DNA of 64,000 nucleotides. Source: Xenorhabdus bovienii SS-2004. GTDB taxonomy: Bacteria > Pseudomonadota > Gammaproteobacteria > Enterobacterales > Enterobacteriaceae. This document shows, piece after piece, positions 15,415-26,079 of this stretch (position 1 is its first letter; every line of letters starts with the position of its first letter). Both the position numbers and the translations under genes were made by a program. Location: contig NC_013892.1 in the NCBI RefSeq assembly GCF_000027225.1, forward strand, positions 3,906,001 to 3,970,000, given 5' to 3'. The notes under the pieces were generated by a model. It was not told where the DNA came from, searched no databases, and saw nothing but the letters and a program-made list of their open reading frames with translations.

Positions 15415-15741
15415 GCAATACACCATCCTTCAAGCTCAGACTTTGCCTCACCGAAAATATCAGGGCGAGATTTATTATAAAATCACATTAATGCAACTTA
15501 ACAGAAAACATTTTAAATGTTCTGTGTTCTATTCAGAATAATGACGTTAAAACCACATTGAATTGCCGTCAAGCCCTTGCTGCACAGACCGCAGAGTTTT
15601 ATCACAGCTTTTATACTCAATATACCTGAAATATGAAAAAGTTATTTCATTTAATACCGTTAAAAAATAATAAATAGCTAAAATTATTTTTCTGTCGTCA
15701 TGGTTTATTACTTACCAAGTCGAGATAAATACCGAGATAAC
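15415..15741. other. intergenic region upstream of yheO
   Basis: About 330 bp of AT-rich DNA between yheO and fkpA. It must contain the yheO-tusDCB promoter. I see several AT-rich candidate hexamers but none convincing, and no coding frame or strong hairpin other than the fkpA terminator at its right edge. Confidence 0.5.
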
Positions 15742-15769
15742 AAAACAGGGGCTATCTGATCAGCCCCTG
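15742..15769 (-). terminator. fkpA terminator
   Basis: Minus strand: perfect 8-bp GC-rich stem CAGGGGCT/AGCCCCTG, 8-base loop, followed by TTTTG. It lies 30 bp after the fkpA stop. Confidence 0.85.
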
Positions 15770-15799
15770 CTATCACATTACGTCTAATTATTGTGGAAA

Positions 15800-16558
15800 T
15801 TATTTTGCCTTGGCAGCCGGCTTGATATCCAGCAATTCAATATCAAAGACTAAAGTAGAATTAGTAGGGATACTAGGAAGACTTGTCTTACCATAAGCCA
15901 AATCCGGTGGAATGACCAGAGTGATTTTCCCGCCTTTTTTCACATGCTGTAAACCTTCTTTCCAGCCGGGAATAATACGATCCAAACCAATTGTCAGGGG
16001 TTCTTTGCGCTCATAGGAGCTGTCGAACACCTTGCCATCGATCAAACTTCCTTTGTAGTTTACAACCACCGTATCTTTTTCCGTTGGTGTTTTACCACTC
16101 CCTTCCTTCTCTATTTTATAGAGAAGCCCGGTTTTAGTTTTTACAACCCCCGATGTCTTGGCAAACTGCTGACTGTATTTAGTCCCTTTTTCAGCATTTT
16201 CATCGGCTTCTTTCTCTGCCTTGGCCTGTGCTGCACTTTTCACTTTAGCTTCAAAAGTGCCAAGGATCTGCTGAATTTCTTGATCATTCAGTTTGCTTTT
16301 ATCCTTTAATGCATCTTCAACACCAGCCAATAACTGAGACTGATCTAACTTAATACCGAGCGATTCCTGCTCTTTTAACGAAGCGCCCATGTAGCGGCCC
16401 AGAGAAGAACCCAATGCATAAGCGTTTTGCTGATTTTCTGTTTTAAACGCACTATTCAGTTTTACTTCGTTTTCTGTATTAGCAGACAATGCCTGCGGTA
16501 CACTAAATGCCATCGCCAGTGACGCTGCCAATAAAGTTGTTTTTAACAATGATTTCAT
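15800..16558 (-). CDS. fkpA: periplasmic FKBP-type peptidyl-prolyl isomerase FkpA
   Basis: 252 residues from MKSLLKTTLLAASLAMAFSV; the start is fixed by GGAGA 8 bp upstream and by the signal peptide, cleaved near ALSA|NTE. The N-terminal dimerization domain reaches about residue 135. The C-terminal FKBP domain contains VVNYKGSLIDGKVFDSSY and GGKITLVIPPDLAYG. It acts as a periplasmic chaperone and prolyl isomerase, in relatives under SigmaE control. Divergent from slyX. Confidence 0.96.
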   Translation of the reverse strand: MKSLLKTTLLAASLAMAFSVPQALSANTENEVKLNSAFKTENQQNAYALGSSLGRYMGASLKEQESLGIKLDQSQLLAGVEDALKDKSKLNDQEIQQILGTFEAKVKSAAQAKAEKEADENAEKGTKYSQQFAKTSGVVKTKTGLLYKIEKEGSGKTPTEKDTVVVNYKGSLIDGKVFDSSYERKEPLTIGLDRIIPGWKEGLQHVKKGGKITLVIPPDLAYGKTSLPSIPTNSTLVFDIELLDIKPAAKAK

Positions 16559-16796
16559 CCTATTCTCCAATCAGTTTTTTGGGATTCACCGTCCGCAAAG
16601 CTACGTGAACGAACTCACTATAACTGTCTGCGGAAACCGAACACAATACTCGTCATACATTGGCTTCAGAACCATTAAAACAAAAAGGTTTCATGGCAAC
16701 CCTCTTTTATAGAATGTTTTGAGTATTATAGTGCCAATTTGATTAAAATAATCATTCCGACACGAAATTAACTAACCAAAGATAAGAGGGAAGATA

Positions 16797-17015
16797 GTGT
16801 TATTATCCGAATTTGAACAAAAATTTGAACAGTTAGAAACCAAACTGGCCTACCAGGAAGTCACTATTGAAGAACTAAATAAAGAAGTGAGAAAACAGCA
16901 GATAGAAACTGAAAAGCTCAAAAAACAACTACAGTTAATGTCCGAACGCCTGAAAACCCACCAGTCGTCGATCATCGCGCCACTCTCAGAAGAAACACCG
17001 CCCCCTCATTACTAA
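16797..17015 (+). CDS. slyX: SlyX family protein
   Basis: 72 residues, the E. coli length, from a GTG start preceded by AGAGGGA. Nearly the whole protein is a coiled coil (heptads from FEQKFEQLETKLAYQEV to about residue 56), ending in the family signature EETPPPHY. Function is unknown. It is divergent from fkpA and convergent with slyD, the usual arrangement. Confidence 0.93.
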   Translation: MLLSEFEQKFEQLETKLAYQEVTIEELNKEVRKQQIETEKLKKQLQLMSERLKTHQSSIIAPLSEETPPPHY

Positions 17016-17070
17016 TACTGTTCCCGCCTTTTCAGGCAGAAAAATACTTGCCAAGGAAGGCGGGAACACA

Positions 17071-17100
17071 AAAAAGAGAAGCTCATCTGCGCTTCCCTTT
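17071..17100. terminator. bidirectional terminator between slyX and slyD
   Basis: GAAGC/GCTTC stem with an 8-base loop, flanked by AAAAAAGA on the left and CCTTTTTC on the right, so it has a T-run in either direction. A second inverted repeat (GTTCCCGCCTT at 17020 / AAGGCGGGAAC at 17057) lies just upstream on the slyX side. Confidence 0.75.
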
Positions 17101-17113
17101 TTCTGCTTAACGA

Positions 17114-17650
17114 TTAATGGCAGCCGCCGCCACAGCATGCATGTTCTTCATGATCATGATCGTGGTCGTGATCACCACAGCCACCCTGACCATGCACATG
17201 GCCGTGAGCCAATTCTTCTTCGGTCGCTTCACGGACAGCAACGATTTCAACGTTGAATTTCAGATTCTGTCCAGCCAGCATGTGGTTGCCGTCAACGACA
17301 ACTTCATCACCTTCCAGAGCGGTAATTTCAACTGGCACAGGTCCCATGTCTGTATCAGCCAGGAAACGCATACCCACCTGCAATTCATCAACACCAACAA
17401 AAACATCTTTTGGTACACGTTGAACTAAATTTTCATCATACTGACCGTACGCATCATTTGCTTCGACGCTAACATCAAACCGTTCACCCGCCTCACGCCC
17501 TTCCACCGCTTTCTCTAAACCGCTGATCAGAGAACCACGGCCATGCAGATAGTCTAACGGTGCGCTCACCGGAGACTCATCAACCAAAACACCCTCTTCT
17601 GTTCTTACTTGATAAGCCAGGCTGACCACCAAGTCTTGTGCTACTTTCAT
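17114..17650 (-). CDS. slyD: FKBP-type peptidyl-prolyl isomerase SlyD
   Basis: 178 residues. The FKBP domain with inserted insert-in-flap chaperone domain covers about residues 1-150. A metal-binding tail follows, rich in His and Cys (GGCGDHDHDHDHEEHACCGG), a little shorter than the E. coli tail. It supplies nickel for hydrogenase maturation in relatives and is a cytoplasmic chaperone. Good ribosome site (AGGAGA). Confidence 0.96.
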   Translation of the reverse strand: MKVAQDLVVSLAYQVRTEEGVLVDESPVSAPLDYLHGRGSLISGLEKAVEGREAGERFDVSVEANDAYGQYDENLVQRVPKDVFVGVDELQVGMRFLADTDMGPVPVEITALEGDEVVVDGNHMLAGQNLKFNVEIVAVREATEEELAHGHVHGQGGCGDHDHDHDHEEHACCGGGCH

Positions 17651-17795
17651 GACATCTCCTACATACCCGAGGGGAAAAAACCCCGTGAGGGAAAATTTTT
17701 ACGGCTAAAAAAATGCTGCTGATTGTAACGGAATTCTACTTATCTGTACCTAGCGACAGCAAAATTTATCCATTATTTGTTGTTCATATATTTAA

Positions 17796-17999
17796 TTATT
17801 GTGGTGTGAAGATACCGATAACCTGTTCCTGCTCTCTAACATGAGGCGCCACGGTTTCATCGGTTTGCCGCTGCACATGCCCACAATGAACACACTCCAC
17901 AATATCGACTTTATTTTCCTGCCACATCGCCAGTGTGTCCCGCGACTGACACTTGGGACAAACCGCTCCTGCAATAAAACGTTTACGACTGATTGACAT
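17796..17999 (-). CDS. yheV: YheV family putative zinc ribbon protein
   Basis: 67 residues matching E. coli YheV end to end (RKRFIAGAVCPKCQ ... REQEQVIGIFTPQ). Two CxxC pairs (CPKC, CVHC) at about 14-17 and 37-40 form a probable zinc ribbon. Function unknown. It follows kefB by 15 bp as in E. coli and is probably co-transcribed. Confidence 0.92.
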   Translation of the reverse strand: MSISRKRFIAGAVCPKCQSRDTLAMWQENKVDIVECVHCGHVQRQTDETVAPHVREQEQVIGIFTPQ

Positions 18000-18014
18000 G
18001 ACTCACCCCCATTG

Positions 18015-19823
18015 CTATTTATATTCGTCCCAGCCTTCCGGCCGGCGACGCTCATTAAGCATTTCCCGTTCAAACAGTTCTTCCAATTCCCTGCGGGCTT
18101 CTTTCACACGGGATATCTGCGCCACATCGCCATGTAACTGAGGCATCAGCTCACGCAACATACGCATATCCAGTCGTCGGAAATGCTGCTGTGCACGATA
18201 AGCCTGATGTGGATGCATTCCAGTCTTAATCAATGCCTTACGACCAAGCTCCAGGGCACTGGAAAACGTTTCACGGCTGAAATCTTTGACATCGTTCTGC
18301 AACAGCTCATGAGCTTCCAGACGCCCTCTCGCCCGCGCAATAATATGCAGCTGAGGAAAATGCTTCTGACACAGATGTACTATCGCCATGGTTTCTTCCG
18401 GTTCATCACTGGCAATCACGATAGCCTCGGCGTTTGCCGCTCCCGCAGCACGCAGCAGTTCCCGCTCTCTCGCATCGCCATAATACACCTTATAGCCATA
18501 ACGACGCAGCGTACTGATGGCGCTGGCATCACGTTCCAATACCGTGATCCGGATTTTATTCGCCATCAGAAGGCGCCCCACTACCTGCCCAAAACGGCCG
18601 AATCCCACCAGAATCACTTGCGGCTCATTATCCTCCACAAATGGCTGTTCACTGCTTTTTTCTTCCTGAGCATTATAATGCCGAGCCAAAATACTTTGGA
18701 TCAACTGCATCACCAGAGGCGTCGTCATCATCGACAATGTGACGACAACCAGCAAAAGTGACATTTGATTCTGATCCAGCACTCTCTGCCCCAGTGCCGT
18801 TGAGAATAAAACAAATGCAAATTCCCCGCCCTGACTCAGCACGCCGGAAAACTGAAAACACGATGCTTTTTTCAGACCAGCAAACCTGCCGATCACATAC
18901 AGTATGAAAGTTTTTATCAGAACCAGCCCCAAAACACTGAACAATACCCCTGACAAATGAGTCAACAATACGCCCATATTCAAGGACATTCCGACGGAAA
19001 TAAAAAATAGCCCCAGCAGCAGCCCTTTAAATGGCTCAATAGAAATTTCCAGCTCATGGCGATATTCACTGTCAGCCAACAAAACCCCAGCAATAAAAGT
19101 CCCGAGCGCCATTGAAAAACCCAGTTCCTCCATGAAAATCGCTGCTCCCAGCACCACCAACAGCGCTGCTGCCGTGAACACCTCCCTGACACCAGATTTC
19201 ACTACTAACCGAAACAGTGGGCGCAGCAGATAACGCCCTCCCAGCAACATGCCCGCAAAAGCAACAAATTTCAGCCCGACCCGATACCAGTCACTCGATG
19301 CCGTACTGCCAGCCAGCAGAGGGATCAGAGCCAGAGAGGGGATCAAAGCTATATCCTGAAACAACAGAATAGAAAAACCGAGTTGCCCGCCTTCACTATC
19401 GGTCATTCCTTTCTCTTCCATCAACTGTAGCGCCATGGCTGTCGATGACATAGCAAGGCCTATTCCACCGATAACGGCAGCCTGCCATGCAAAATTCGTC
19501 AGACACAGGAATAAAATCAGCACCAGCGCAGTCAATACAACCTGAGCAGTACCCGCACCAAAGATAGATCGCCTGAGCTGCCAGAGTTTTGCCGGATTCA
19601 GCTCAAGGCCAATGATAAACATCAGGAAAACAACACCCAGTTCAGAGAAATGCAGAATTTCCTCGACATCCTTGATAAACCCCAGCCCCCACGGGCCAAG
19701 CACAATCCCGACGATCAGATAACCTAATACCGCCCCAATCTTGAATTTCTGGGCAAGGGGAACAGCCACAACAGCAGCAGACAAAAACAGTGTTCCGGCG
19801 CTTAACAGCGCTGAATTCTCCAT
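18015..19823 (-). CDS. kefB: glutathione-regulated potassium-efflux protein KefB
   Basis: 602 residues from [20 protein letters not shown]; an upstream extension is rejected because GGAGG precedes this ATG. About 12 membrane segments form a CPA2 antiporter domain (to about residue 380). A C-terminal RCK_N/KTN domain carries the nucleotide-binding motif [13 protein letters not shown]. Efflux is gated by glutathione adducts for protection against electrophiles. Just after kefG, its ancillary subunit. Confidence 0.96.
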   Translation of the reverse strand: MENSALLSAGTLFLSAAVVAVPLAQKFKIGAVLGYLIVGIVLGPWGLGFIKDVEEILHFSELGVVFLMFIIGLELNPAKLWQLRRSIFGAGTAQVVLTALVLILFLCLTNFAWQAAVIGGIGLAMSSTAMALQLMEEKGMTDSEGGQLGFSILLFQDIALIPSLALIPLLAGSTASSDWYRVGLKFVAFAGMLLGGRYLLRPLFRLVVKSGVREVFTAAALLVVLGAAIFMEELGFSMALGTFIAGVLLADSEYRHELEISIEPFKGLLLGLFFISVGMSLNMGVLLTHLSGVLFSVLGLVLIKTFILYVIGRFAGLKKASCFQFSGVLSQGGEFAFVLFSTALGQRVLDQNQMSLLLVVVTLSMMTTPLVMQLIQSILARHYNAQEEKSSEQPFVEDNEPQVILVGFGRFGQVVGRLLMANKIRITVLERDASAISTLRRYGYKVYYGDARERELLRAAGAANAEAIVIASDEPEETMAIVHLCQKHFPQLHIIARARGRLEAHELLQNDVKDFSRETFSSALELGRKALIKTGMHPHQAYRAQQHFRRLDMRMLRELMPQLHGDVAQISRVKEARRELEELFEREMLNERRRPEGWDEYK

Positions 19824-19825
19824 AA

Positions 19826-20377
19826 TTACATTCCTCCCAAAGACAAAGGCGATTTCAGCCATTTCCGATAAGCCTTCGCGTGACTGGCGAGCACTTCAGG
19901 TCGTTGGCGCCTGGCCCAATAAATGATCATGGGTGATAACCAATGCATATGACACATCGATGCCGTTAATTCGAAAGGACGGAGAATTTCTTCCATCGGA
20001 TAGAGGTTATACCCACCTTTCCGGTAAGCGCCTTCGGGTTCTCCTGTGGTGATGACAGAGCGCCAATATTTACCTGTCAGCGCCAACTCTGATCCGCTAA
20101 CAAAGTCACGGCTCAACACACGATCCATCCACTCTTTCAGTAAAGCAGGGCAACTATAAGTATATAATGGATGCTGAAAAACAATGATTTCATGCTCACG
20201 CAGCAATTTCTGCTCTAACGGCACATCAATAAAAAAATCGGGATAGCAGCCGTATAGGTCGTGAAGAGTAACATGCTCCAACGCCCGCACGGGCTGTAGC
20301 AAAACATTATTAGCCACAGAGATCTGTGGTTCTGGATGGATATATAACAGCAATATTTTAGGCGGCAATAGCATCAT
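19826..20377 (-). CDS. kefG: KefB ancillary quinone oxidoreductase KefG
   Basis: 183 residues, flavodoxin-like NAD(P)H:quinone reductase family. Conserved segments include [20 protein letters not shown] and [18 protein letters not shown]. Required for full KefB activity in E. coli. Two adjacent Met codons make the start uncertain by one residue. Ends 2 bp before the kefB ATG, so translation is coupled. Confidence 0.95.
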   Translation of the reverse strand: MMLLPPKILLLYIHPEPQISVANNVLLQPVRALEHVTLHDLYGCYPDFFIDVPLEQKLLREHEIIVFQHPLYTYSCPALLKEWMDRVLSRDFVSGSELALTGKYWRSVITTGEPEGAYRKGGYNLYPMEEILRPFELTASMCHMHWLSPMIIYWARRQRPEVLASHAKAYRKWLKSPLSLGGM

Positions 20378-20492
20378 TCCCCCGGGACGTGTCAGGACAC
20401 CTCTTTTCCGCTACCATGCATATCAGGCGATCAAATCGAATACATACAACGTGTAATTATTAACTTAACATACTCTATAACAGACAACCTCT

Positions 20493-22445
20493 ATGATTGT
20501 TTTCTCATCTCTGCAAATCCGTCGCGGCATTCGCGTCCTACTGGACAATGCCAGCGCAACCATCAATCCCGGTCAAAAAGTGGGATTGGTGGGTAAAAAT
20601 GGCTGTGGTAAATCTACCCTGCTTTCATTACTGAAAGGTGAACTCCAGTCTGAAAATGGCTCCGTCACATTTCCCAACAACTGGGCGCTGGCGTGGGTGA
20701 ATCAAGAAACGCCGGCTTTGGAAATTTCAGCACTGGAATATGTGATAGACGGTGACCGTGAATTCCGACAACTCGAACAGAAGCTGAAAATCGCCAATGA
20801 ACAGAATGACGGTCACGCCATTGCCCATCTTCACGGCCAGCTTGATACCATTCAGGCATGGACAATTCGTGCACGAGCATCCAGCCTGCTGCATGGCCTG
20901 GGATTTTCCCAAACCAAGTTAGAACAGTCAGTCAGTTCATTTTCCGGTGGCTGGCGTATGCGGCTCAATCTGGCTCAAGCGCTGATTTGTCGTTCCGACC
21001 TGCTGCTGCTCGATGAACCGACCAACCACCTGGATTTAGACGCGGTCATCTGGCTCGAAAAGTGGTTGAAAAACTATACCGGCACTTTGATTCTGATATC
21101 TCACGATCGGGACTTTCTCGATCCGATCATTGATAAAATCCTGCACATTGAACAGCTGATCTTGGCTGAATACACCGGCAACTACTCCTCCTTTGAGCGG
21201 CAACGCGCGGCTAAACTTGCCCAGCAACAGGCTCTGTATCAAAGCCAGCAGGAAAAAGTTACTCACCTGCAAAGCTACATTGACCGTTTTCGTGCCAAAG
21301 CCTCCAAAGCGAAGCAGGCACAAAGCCGTATCAAAATGCTGGAGCGCATGGAACTCATCGCGCCTGCTCATGTCGATAACCCATTTCGTTTCAGCTTTCG
21401 CCAGCCAGACAGCCTGCCAAGCCCGCTTTTGGTCATGGAAAAAGTCAGTGCCGGATATGGTGAAAAAACCGTGCTAGATTCGATAAAATTAAATCTCGTA
21501 CCGGGATCACGTATCGGCCTGTTAGGGCGCAACGGGGCGGGTAAATCTACACTGATCAAACTTCTGGCGGGTGGACTTGCCCCACAGCGGGGCGAGATCG
21601 CCTTAGCCAAAGGTATCAAACTCGGGTATTTCGCCCAACATCAGCTGGAATACCTACGAGCAGATGAATCCCCGCTGCAACATTTGGTCAGAATCGCACC
21701 ACAGGAAACAGAACAGCAGCTCCGTGACTATCTGGGTGGCTTTGGCTTCAAAGGTGATCAAGTAACCGATCCGAGTGGGCGTTTTTCCGGTGGAGAAAAA
21801 GCCCGGCTGGTATTAGCGCTGATTGTCTGGCAACGACCGAACCTTCTACTGCTTGATGAACCGACCAACCACCTTGATCTGGATATGAGACAGGCGCTGA
21901 CTGAAGCGTTAATTGATTTCGACGGTGCGCTGGTTGTGGTATCGCACGACAGACATTTATTACGCTCCACAACCGATGAACTTTATCTGGTACATGATGG
22001 CGAAGTAGAACCGTTCACCGGCGATTTGGAAGACTACCAGCAATGGCTGACTGAACAACAACGCCAACAAACGCGGGAAAATCAGGAAAAGGAAAAAGCG
22101 ACCTCAAGTCCTGATGCTTCAATGAATGGCGCTCAAAATTACAGTGCTCAGGAGCGCAAAGATCAAAAACGGCGTGAGGCTGAATTTCGCAACCAGACGC
22201 AGCCATTACGCAAGCAACTTACTGCCCTTGAAAAACAGATGGAAAAATTGGGCGCAACATTGGCCGGATGGGAAGAAAAGCTGTCAGATAACACAATCTA
22301 CGAAAATGATCGCAAAACTGAATTAACCGAATGCCTGCAACAACAGACTCAAACCAAATCCAAGTTAGAAGATGTGGAAATGGAGTGGCTGGATATTCAG
22401 GAACAACTTGAACAGATGAGCGAAACATTTAACGTGAATCAGTAA
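20493..22445 (+). CDS. yheS: ABC-F family ATPase YheS
   Basis: 650 residues, two ABC cassettes. First Walker A GKNGCGKST, signature SFSGGWRMRL and Walker B LLLLDEPTNHLD; second GRNGAGKST, FSGGEKARL and LLLLDEPTNHLD. An interdomain linker and a C-terminal coiled coil (about 540-640) are typical. ABC-F proteins act on the ribosome, not in membranes; E. coli YheS relieves certain nascent-chain arrests. Divergent from kefG. Confidence 0.95.
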   Translation: MIVFSSLQIRRGIRVLLDNASATINPGQKVGLVGKNGCGKSTLLSLLKGELQSENGSVTFPNNWALAWVNQETPALEISALEYVIDGDREFRQLEQKLKIANEQNDGHAIAHLHGQLDTIQAWTIRARASSLLHGLGFSQTKLEQSVSSFSGGWRMRLNLAQALICRSDLLLLDEPTNHLDLDAVIWLEKWLKNYTGTLILISHDRDFLDPIIDKILHIEQLILAEYTGNYSSFERQRAAKLAQQQALYQSQQEKVTHLQSYIDRFRAKASKAKQAQSRIKMLERMELIAPAHVDNPFRFSFRQPDSLPSPLLVMEKVSAGYGEKTVLDSIKLNLVPGSRIGLLGRNGAGKSTLIKLLAGGLAPQRGEIALAKGIKLGYFAQHQLEYLRADESPLQHLVRIAPQETEQQLRDYLGGFGFKGDQVTDPSGRFSGGEKARLVLALIVWQRPNLLLLDEPTNHLDLDMRQALTEALIDFDGALVVVSHDRHLLRSTTDELYLVHDGEVEPFTGDLEDYQQWLTEQQRQQTRENQEKEKATSSPDASMNGAQNYSAQERKDQKRREAEFRNQTQPLRKQLTALEKQMEKLGATLAGWEEKLSDNTIYENDRKTELTECLQQQTQTKSKLEDVEMEWLDIQEQLEQMSETFNVNQ

Positions 22446-22477
22446 ATTAATTTATTTTATTTAACTTTTGGAAATGA

Positions 22478-22502
22478 TTGGGCATTGATATTCAATGCCC
22501 AA
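22478..22502 (+). terminator. hairpin after yheS
   Basis: 11-bp perfect stem (TTGGGCATTGA/TCAATGCCCAA) with a 3-base loop, 33 bp after the yheS stop. No clear T-run follows, so termination may be weak or Rho-assisted. Confidence 0.5.
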
Positions 22503-22613
22503 ATCTTGAAAAAAGCTGGCCCTTGTTTACAAAACAAAAAAGTAAACACATGCAGACGAACAGCTATTCTATTGACAGTAAAAAATGATAACTCATTTAT
22601 CTAGAAAGGTTAT

Positions 22614-22773
22614 TTACACTTGAAAAACACCTGAGCGTCTAATTAGCATTTCAGACTCCTTATTAAGAATAATCTTACCACTCAACTCCCAAATATCATT
22701 TCCGTAAAAAATTTCATAACAACAATCGAGAGAAAAACGATCAATAGTAAAACGATGCCTTACTAACTGACTT
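22614..22773 (-). pseudogene. C-terminal fragment of an unidentified gene cut by IS30
   Basis: On the minus strand an open frame runs from the IS30 edge for about 50 codons (SQLVRHRFTIDRFSLDCC ... RRSGVFQV, then stop at 22614). It looks protein-like in composition, but I do not recognise the family. It probably is the tail of a gene whose front was lost when the IS30 element or the accessory segment arrived. Confidence 0.3.
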
Positions 22774-23857
22774 ACTTGGATTCACATATTAAGCGCAACA
22801 CCGTAATGGACGAAGTAAATGAGAGGGTATTCCTTTAAATAACTCATTCGGTGTTTTGTAATCTCGTGTTTTACGAGGACGATTATTTAATCGGTTTGCC
22901 ACAAGGTTAATCTCCCGCTCTGACACCTTATTAAAATCAGTTCCTTTTGGGAAGTAATCTCTGATTAATCCATTCGTGTTCTCATTTATCCCTCTTTCCC
23001 AGGGGGAATACGGGTGAGCAAAATAAATTTTTGTCTCTAAATTTTTACTGATCAGTTCGTGTTCGGCAAATTCGAGGCCGTTATCAAAGGTCATTGTTTT
23101 AATTTTATGTTTTATCAGTGATAAATGTCTTGTTGCCGCTTTTGCGACCCCTTCTGCTGTTTTATTTTCAAGTTTAATTATAATAGTAAATAACGATTTT
23201 CGTTCAACTAATGTCAATAATGCACTTTTATGATTTTTACCCACGATAGTATCTCCTTCCCAATCACCAATACGCTGCTTTTTATCAACAAGTTTGGGGC
23301 GCTTATCAATACTGACTCTGTTTTTAATTTTTCCTCTGCGCTCATAACTTCCATAGCGTTTACGATACGGTTTTTTCGCAATCCTAAGATGTTGCCATAA
23401 ATTACCATCATTAAGTTTATCCTTATAAATCAATCGATAAACTGTTTCATGATGCAAAGATATTATATTTTCCCTTTTGAGATAACCGACTGTTTGTTCA
23501 GGACTTAAATCTTACCAAATTAACTGTTTGATCCACATTTCTATCTCTGGTTTCACTTTTACTGCTTTTGTAGCACACTGTCGGCGCGCTACGGCCTTAA
23601 GCTGAGCTTGTTCAGGCGTATATTTCTTTGCCTCCCGATTTGTCTCAATTCCCGGCTAATCGTTGATGGGTTTCGATTGAGTGACTTTGAAATCTCCCGT
23701 TGTGAAAAACCGGCTTCTTTCAGGCTGAAAATCTGATATCTTTCTGTTTCGGTCAGTTGTTTATAGGCCATAGCGCATTTTCCTTTGGCAAGAAAGATGC
23801 CTACTATAGCAACTGACCGCCTTTCTTAGAAATTGCACTTATTATGCGAATCCAAGT
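22774..23857 (-). mobile_element. IS30-family insertion sequence, decayed
   Basis: 1084 bp bounded by imperfect 26-bp inverted repeats that start ACTTGGATTC at both ends (four mismatches by eye). The internal transposase frame is broken. No clean target duplication is visible. Its right edge sits exactly at the stop codon of the neighbouring LysR gene. Confidence 0.85.
22789..23771 (-). pseudogene. IS30-family transposase, frameshifted
   Basis: The N-terminal part (MAYKQLTETERYQIFSLKEA, helix-turn-helix QREISKSLNRNPSTISRELR) goes out of frame near 23618. The other frame continues KKYTPEQAQLKAVARRQ and then meets a TAA near 23515. The remaining 222-codon catalytic part has the DDE features DWEGDTIVG, TFDNGLEFAEH and NGLIRDYFPKG. 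One frameshift and one stop make it inactive unless suppressed. Confidence 0.85.
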
Positions 23858-24747
23858 TACAAATTAGCAACCAATGCAGAAAAACTTTCAACATCATCAA
23901 TCAGATGATCATCTATTGATTTACCCCATATTACGCCGAGTTCTATTTTTTTATCCGTTTCAACAATTTCCAGCAAATTCATATAATACTCAGGGATCGA
24001 GCTGATAATACGTTGAGGAACACACGCATATGCACTATTTTTTGTAATCATTTCCATGATGAGCATAATGTCATTAGTCTTTAATAACAAATGCTTACTG
24101 TCACCCGTATAAACAGGGAATACGTTAAGGCAATCGGTTAACTCAACAATATCTTTTTTTTCTGATGAATAAACCGGAACATTCCCATTTCCAAATTGAC
24201 TTTTCTCCGTTCTAAATTTAGGTATCAGGTGGCTCCTTCTTTTAAAAATATAGATCAATTTTTCAGTAAAAATCTTTTTCGGCTCCAACTGAGTTATCGC
24301 AACCAGAGGCATCACCGCGACATGTAGCATTCCTGCATTCAACAAACTGATCTGCTGTTCAACCGACAGCCCGGTCATCAGCGCCAATATGACATTCCCT
24401 TTCTTATCCGCGATCTGCTTTTCTATCTGAGAATAGTTATGGATAGGAAAACAAGATCCAACATATAAATGCCTGATAATATCTTCCTTTGAATCAAAAT
24501 GAACTCTGCTTTTAAACTGCTCATAGTGAGATAAAAATTTTCGGGCATTCTCCAGCGTCTTATGCCCGAAGTCTGTCAATCTCGTTCCATTTGGCCCCCT
24601 TATGAATAATGAAGCACCAAGAATATCTTCCAACCCGTGTATTTTCTTTGTCAAGGCAGGCTGAGAAAGATAAAGCCTCTCTGAAGCTTTATGATAATTA
24701 AGAGTCTCAGCCAAAACGATAAAAGCTTCAAGATTGCGTATATCCAT
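23857..24747 (-). CDS. LysR-family transcriptional regulator
   Basis: 296 residues. The winged helix-turn-helix is at the N-terminus (MDIRNLEAFIVLAETLNYHK, then ASERLYLSQPALTKKIHGLE). The effector-binding domain covers about residues 90-290. The length is normal for the family although the TAA stop overlaps the IS30 boundary. No target operon sits beside it: the divergent side is 0.86 kb of non-coding DNA, so it is an orphan regulator of unknown target. Confidence 0.85.
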   Translation of the reverse strand: MDIRNLEAFIVLAETLNYHKASERLYLSQPALTKKIHGLEDILGASLFIRGPNGTRLTDFGHKTLENARKFLSHYEQFKSRVHFDSKEDIIRHLYVGSCFPIHNYSQIEKQIADKKGNVILALMTGLSVEQQISLLNAGMLHVAVMPLVAITQLEPKKIFTEKLIYIFKRRSHLIPKFRTEKSQFGNGNVPVYSSEKKDIVELTDCLNVFPVYTGDSKHLLLKTNDIMLIMEMITKNSAYACVPQRIISSIPEYYMNLLEIVETDKKIELGVIWGKSIDDHLIDDVESFSALVANL

Positions 24748-24858
24748 GTTCTCTCGCTCAATGATTGTTTAATAGCTACAAAACATTACAGATTCATGGT
24801 GATAGCATTTTAACTTAGCGTTTTGCTAAAGGTTTTATCAGGACAACTGGTCAAAATG

Positions 24859-24881
24859 TTAACTAACAAAATGTTAGTTAA
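24859..24881. promoter_or_regulatory. perfect dyad upstream of the LysR gene
   Basis: TTAACTAAC and GTTAGTTAA arms (9 bp each, perfect) separated by 5 bp, about 110 bp upstream of the LysR ATG. It satisfies the T-N11-A form of LysR operators and may be an autoregulatory site. No experimental counterpart known to me. Confidence 0.4.
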
Positions 24882-25605
24882 TAAGGGCACAATTAGCAAA
24901 AGATTTATTAATGCGGCATTTTAATTTACTACATAAACAATTGCAACAGAAACTAAAAATCCAAATACACAACTGACGGTACAGCTCGAGGAAAATTTCA
25001 ATCTATACCTGCCAATACACCATACACATAATCACATTACTGGTTATTTTATATGTCGTACAATTTTGACTATCACCAGAAAAAAATAATGACCTGCAAG
25101 TTATCAATTGATAACTTTTATCTATTGGCAACCCACATTATGGAATACCAAATCCATTAAAAGTAAAATATCATACTACTAAACTATTGTGTGAGTAATT
25201 TAATTAACAGACATAAAGAAAAGCAGATATACCTGTCTTACTCGTATATTGGAACAAACCATAGATAATTCACATTCACTTTATTACATTATCTATTTTA
25301 GATCTTTAATTTTATGGCTATTTTTATATTTACTCTTATTACGTGTTAATAAGCCCCAGCTTTAATTAAAAGTATTATATTAAATACAACTATAAATGGT
25401 AAACACCATCATAAAACGAGTAAAAATAATTTAAAAAAATACAGTTACAGTGACAGTCAGTATGAGTAATGATGTTTTTATTGCATATTGATATTGGTAA
25501 ATAGTATCTATTTTTATTTCAAGTTTTGAGGGTTTTTGATATCAGAATATTCTGTATTAGTAAGTTATTTTATGGTGGTGATGTATTGGGTTTTAGTGAT
25601 ATGTA
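24882..25605. other. AT-rich non-coding stretch
   Basis: About 720 bp of very AT-rich DNA with no convincing coding frame, RNA gene or terminator that I can see. It separates the orphan LysR gene from an IS1 remnant and is probably decayed accessory sequence. Confidence 0.5.
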
Positions 25606-25957
25606 GGTTATATGTTAAATGGTTAGATTGAGCATTGAAAATAGTGTTTACGCTCAATGAAAGTGCCTATCACTTTGTTATGCATTTCCTCAGATTCAGA
25701 GTAACCCATCGTTTTGCGGTTCAGCCTTTTGATTCGTGTACGATGCGTTAAATTAGTTCTCTCTATACGTTGGGTAAACGTCTTTCCGGTAAGGTGATCT
25801 TCCTCAGGAAGGCGGCCATACACCCTATAATCATCCGTACAGTAAAGCCGAATATTAAAGGGGGATAAAACTTGTCGAATGTTTTCATGGCGGTGGCTAT
25901 GGCGACGTTTAGAACACGGACGGTGTCGTGAATACCGCCGTTATTCATCTTGATATT
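25606..25957 (-). mobile_element. IS1-family remnant with internal deletion
   Basis: The left edge (GGTTATATGTTAAATGGTTAG) resembles the terminal repeat of the IS1 copy at 55155-55936. Translation gives part of InsA (MNNGGIHDTVRVLNVAIATA) fused directly to the InsB tail (RKTMGYSESEEMHNKVIGTF) in several frames. The middle (most of InsB) and the InsA start are missing. The proteins differ at many residues from the later copy, so this is an old relic. Confidence 0.8.
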
Positions 25958-26079
25958 AAAATACATTAAGAAAGATTTTATCTTTATATCCAATGAATTT
26001 TATATTAAATCCAGTACGATAATCATGCTCCCCATGAATAGCATATTCACTTTTCCATCACATACAACAGGAACAAATA

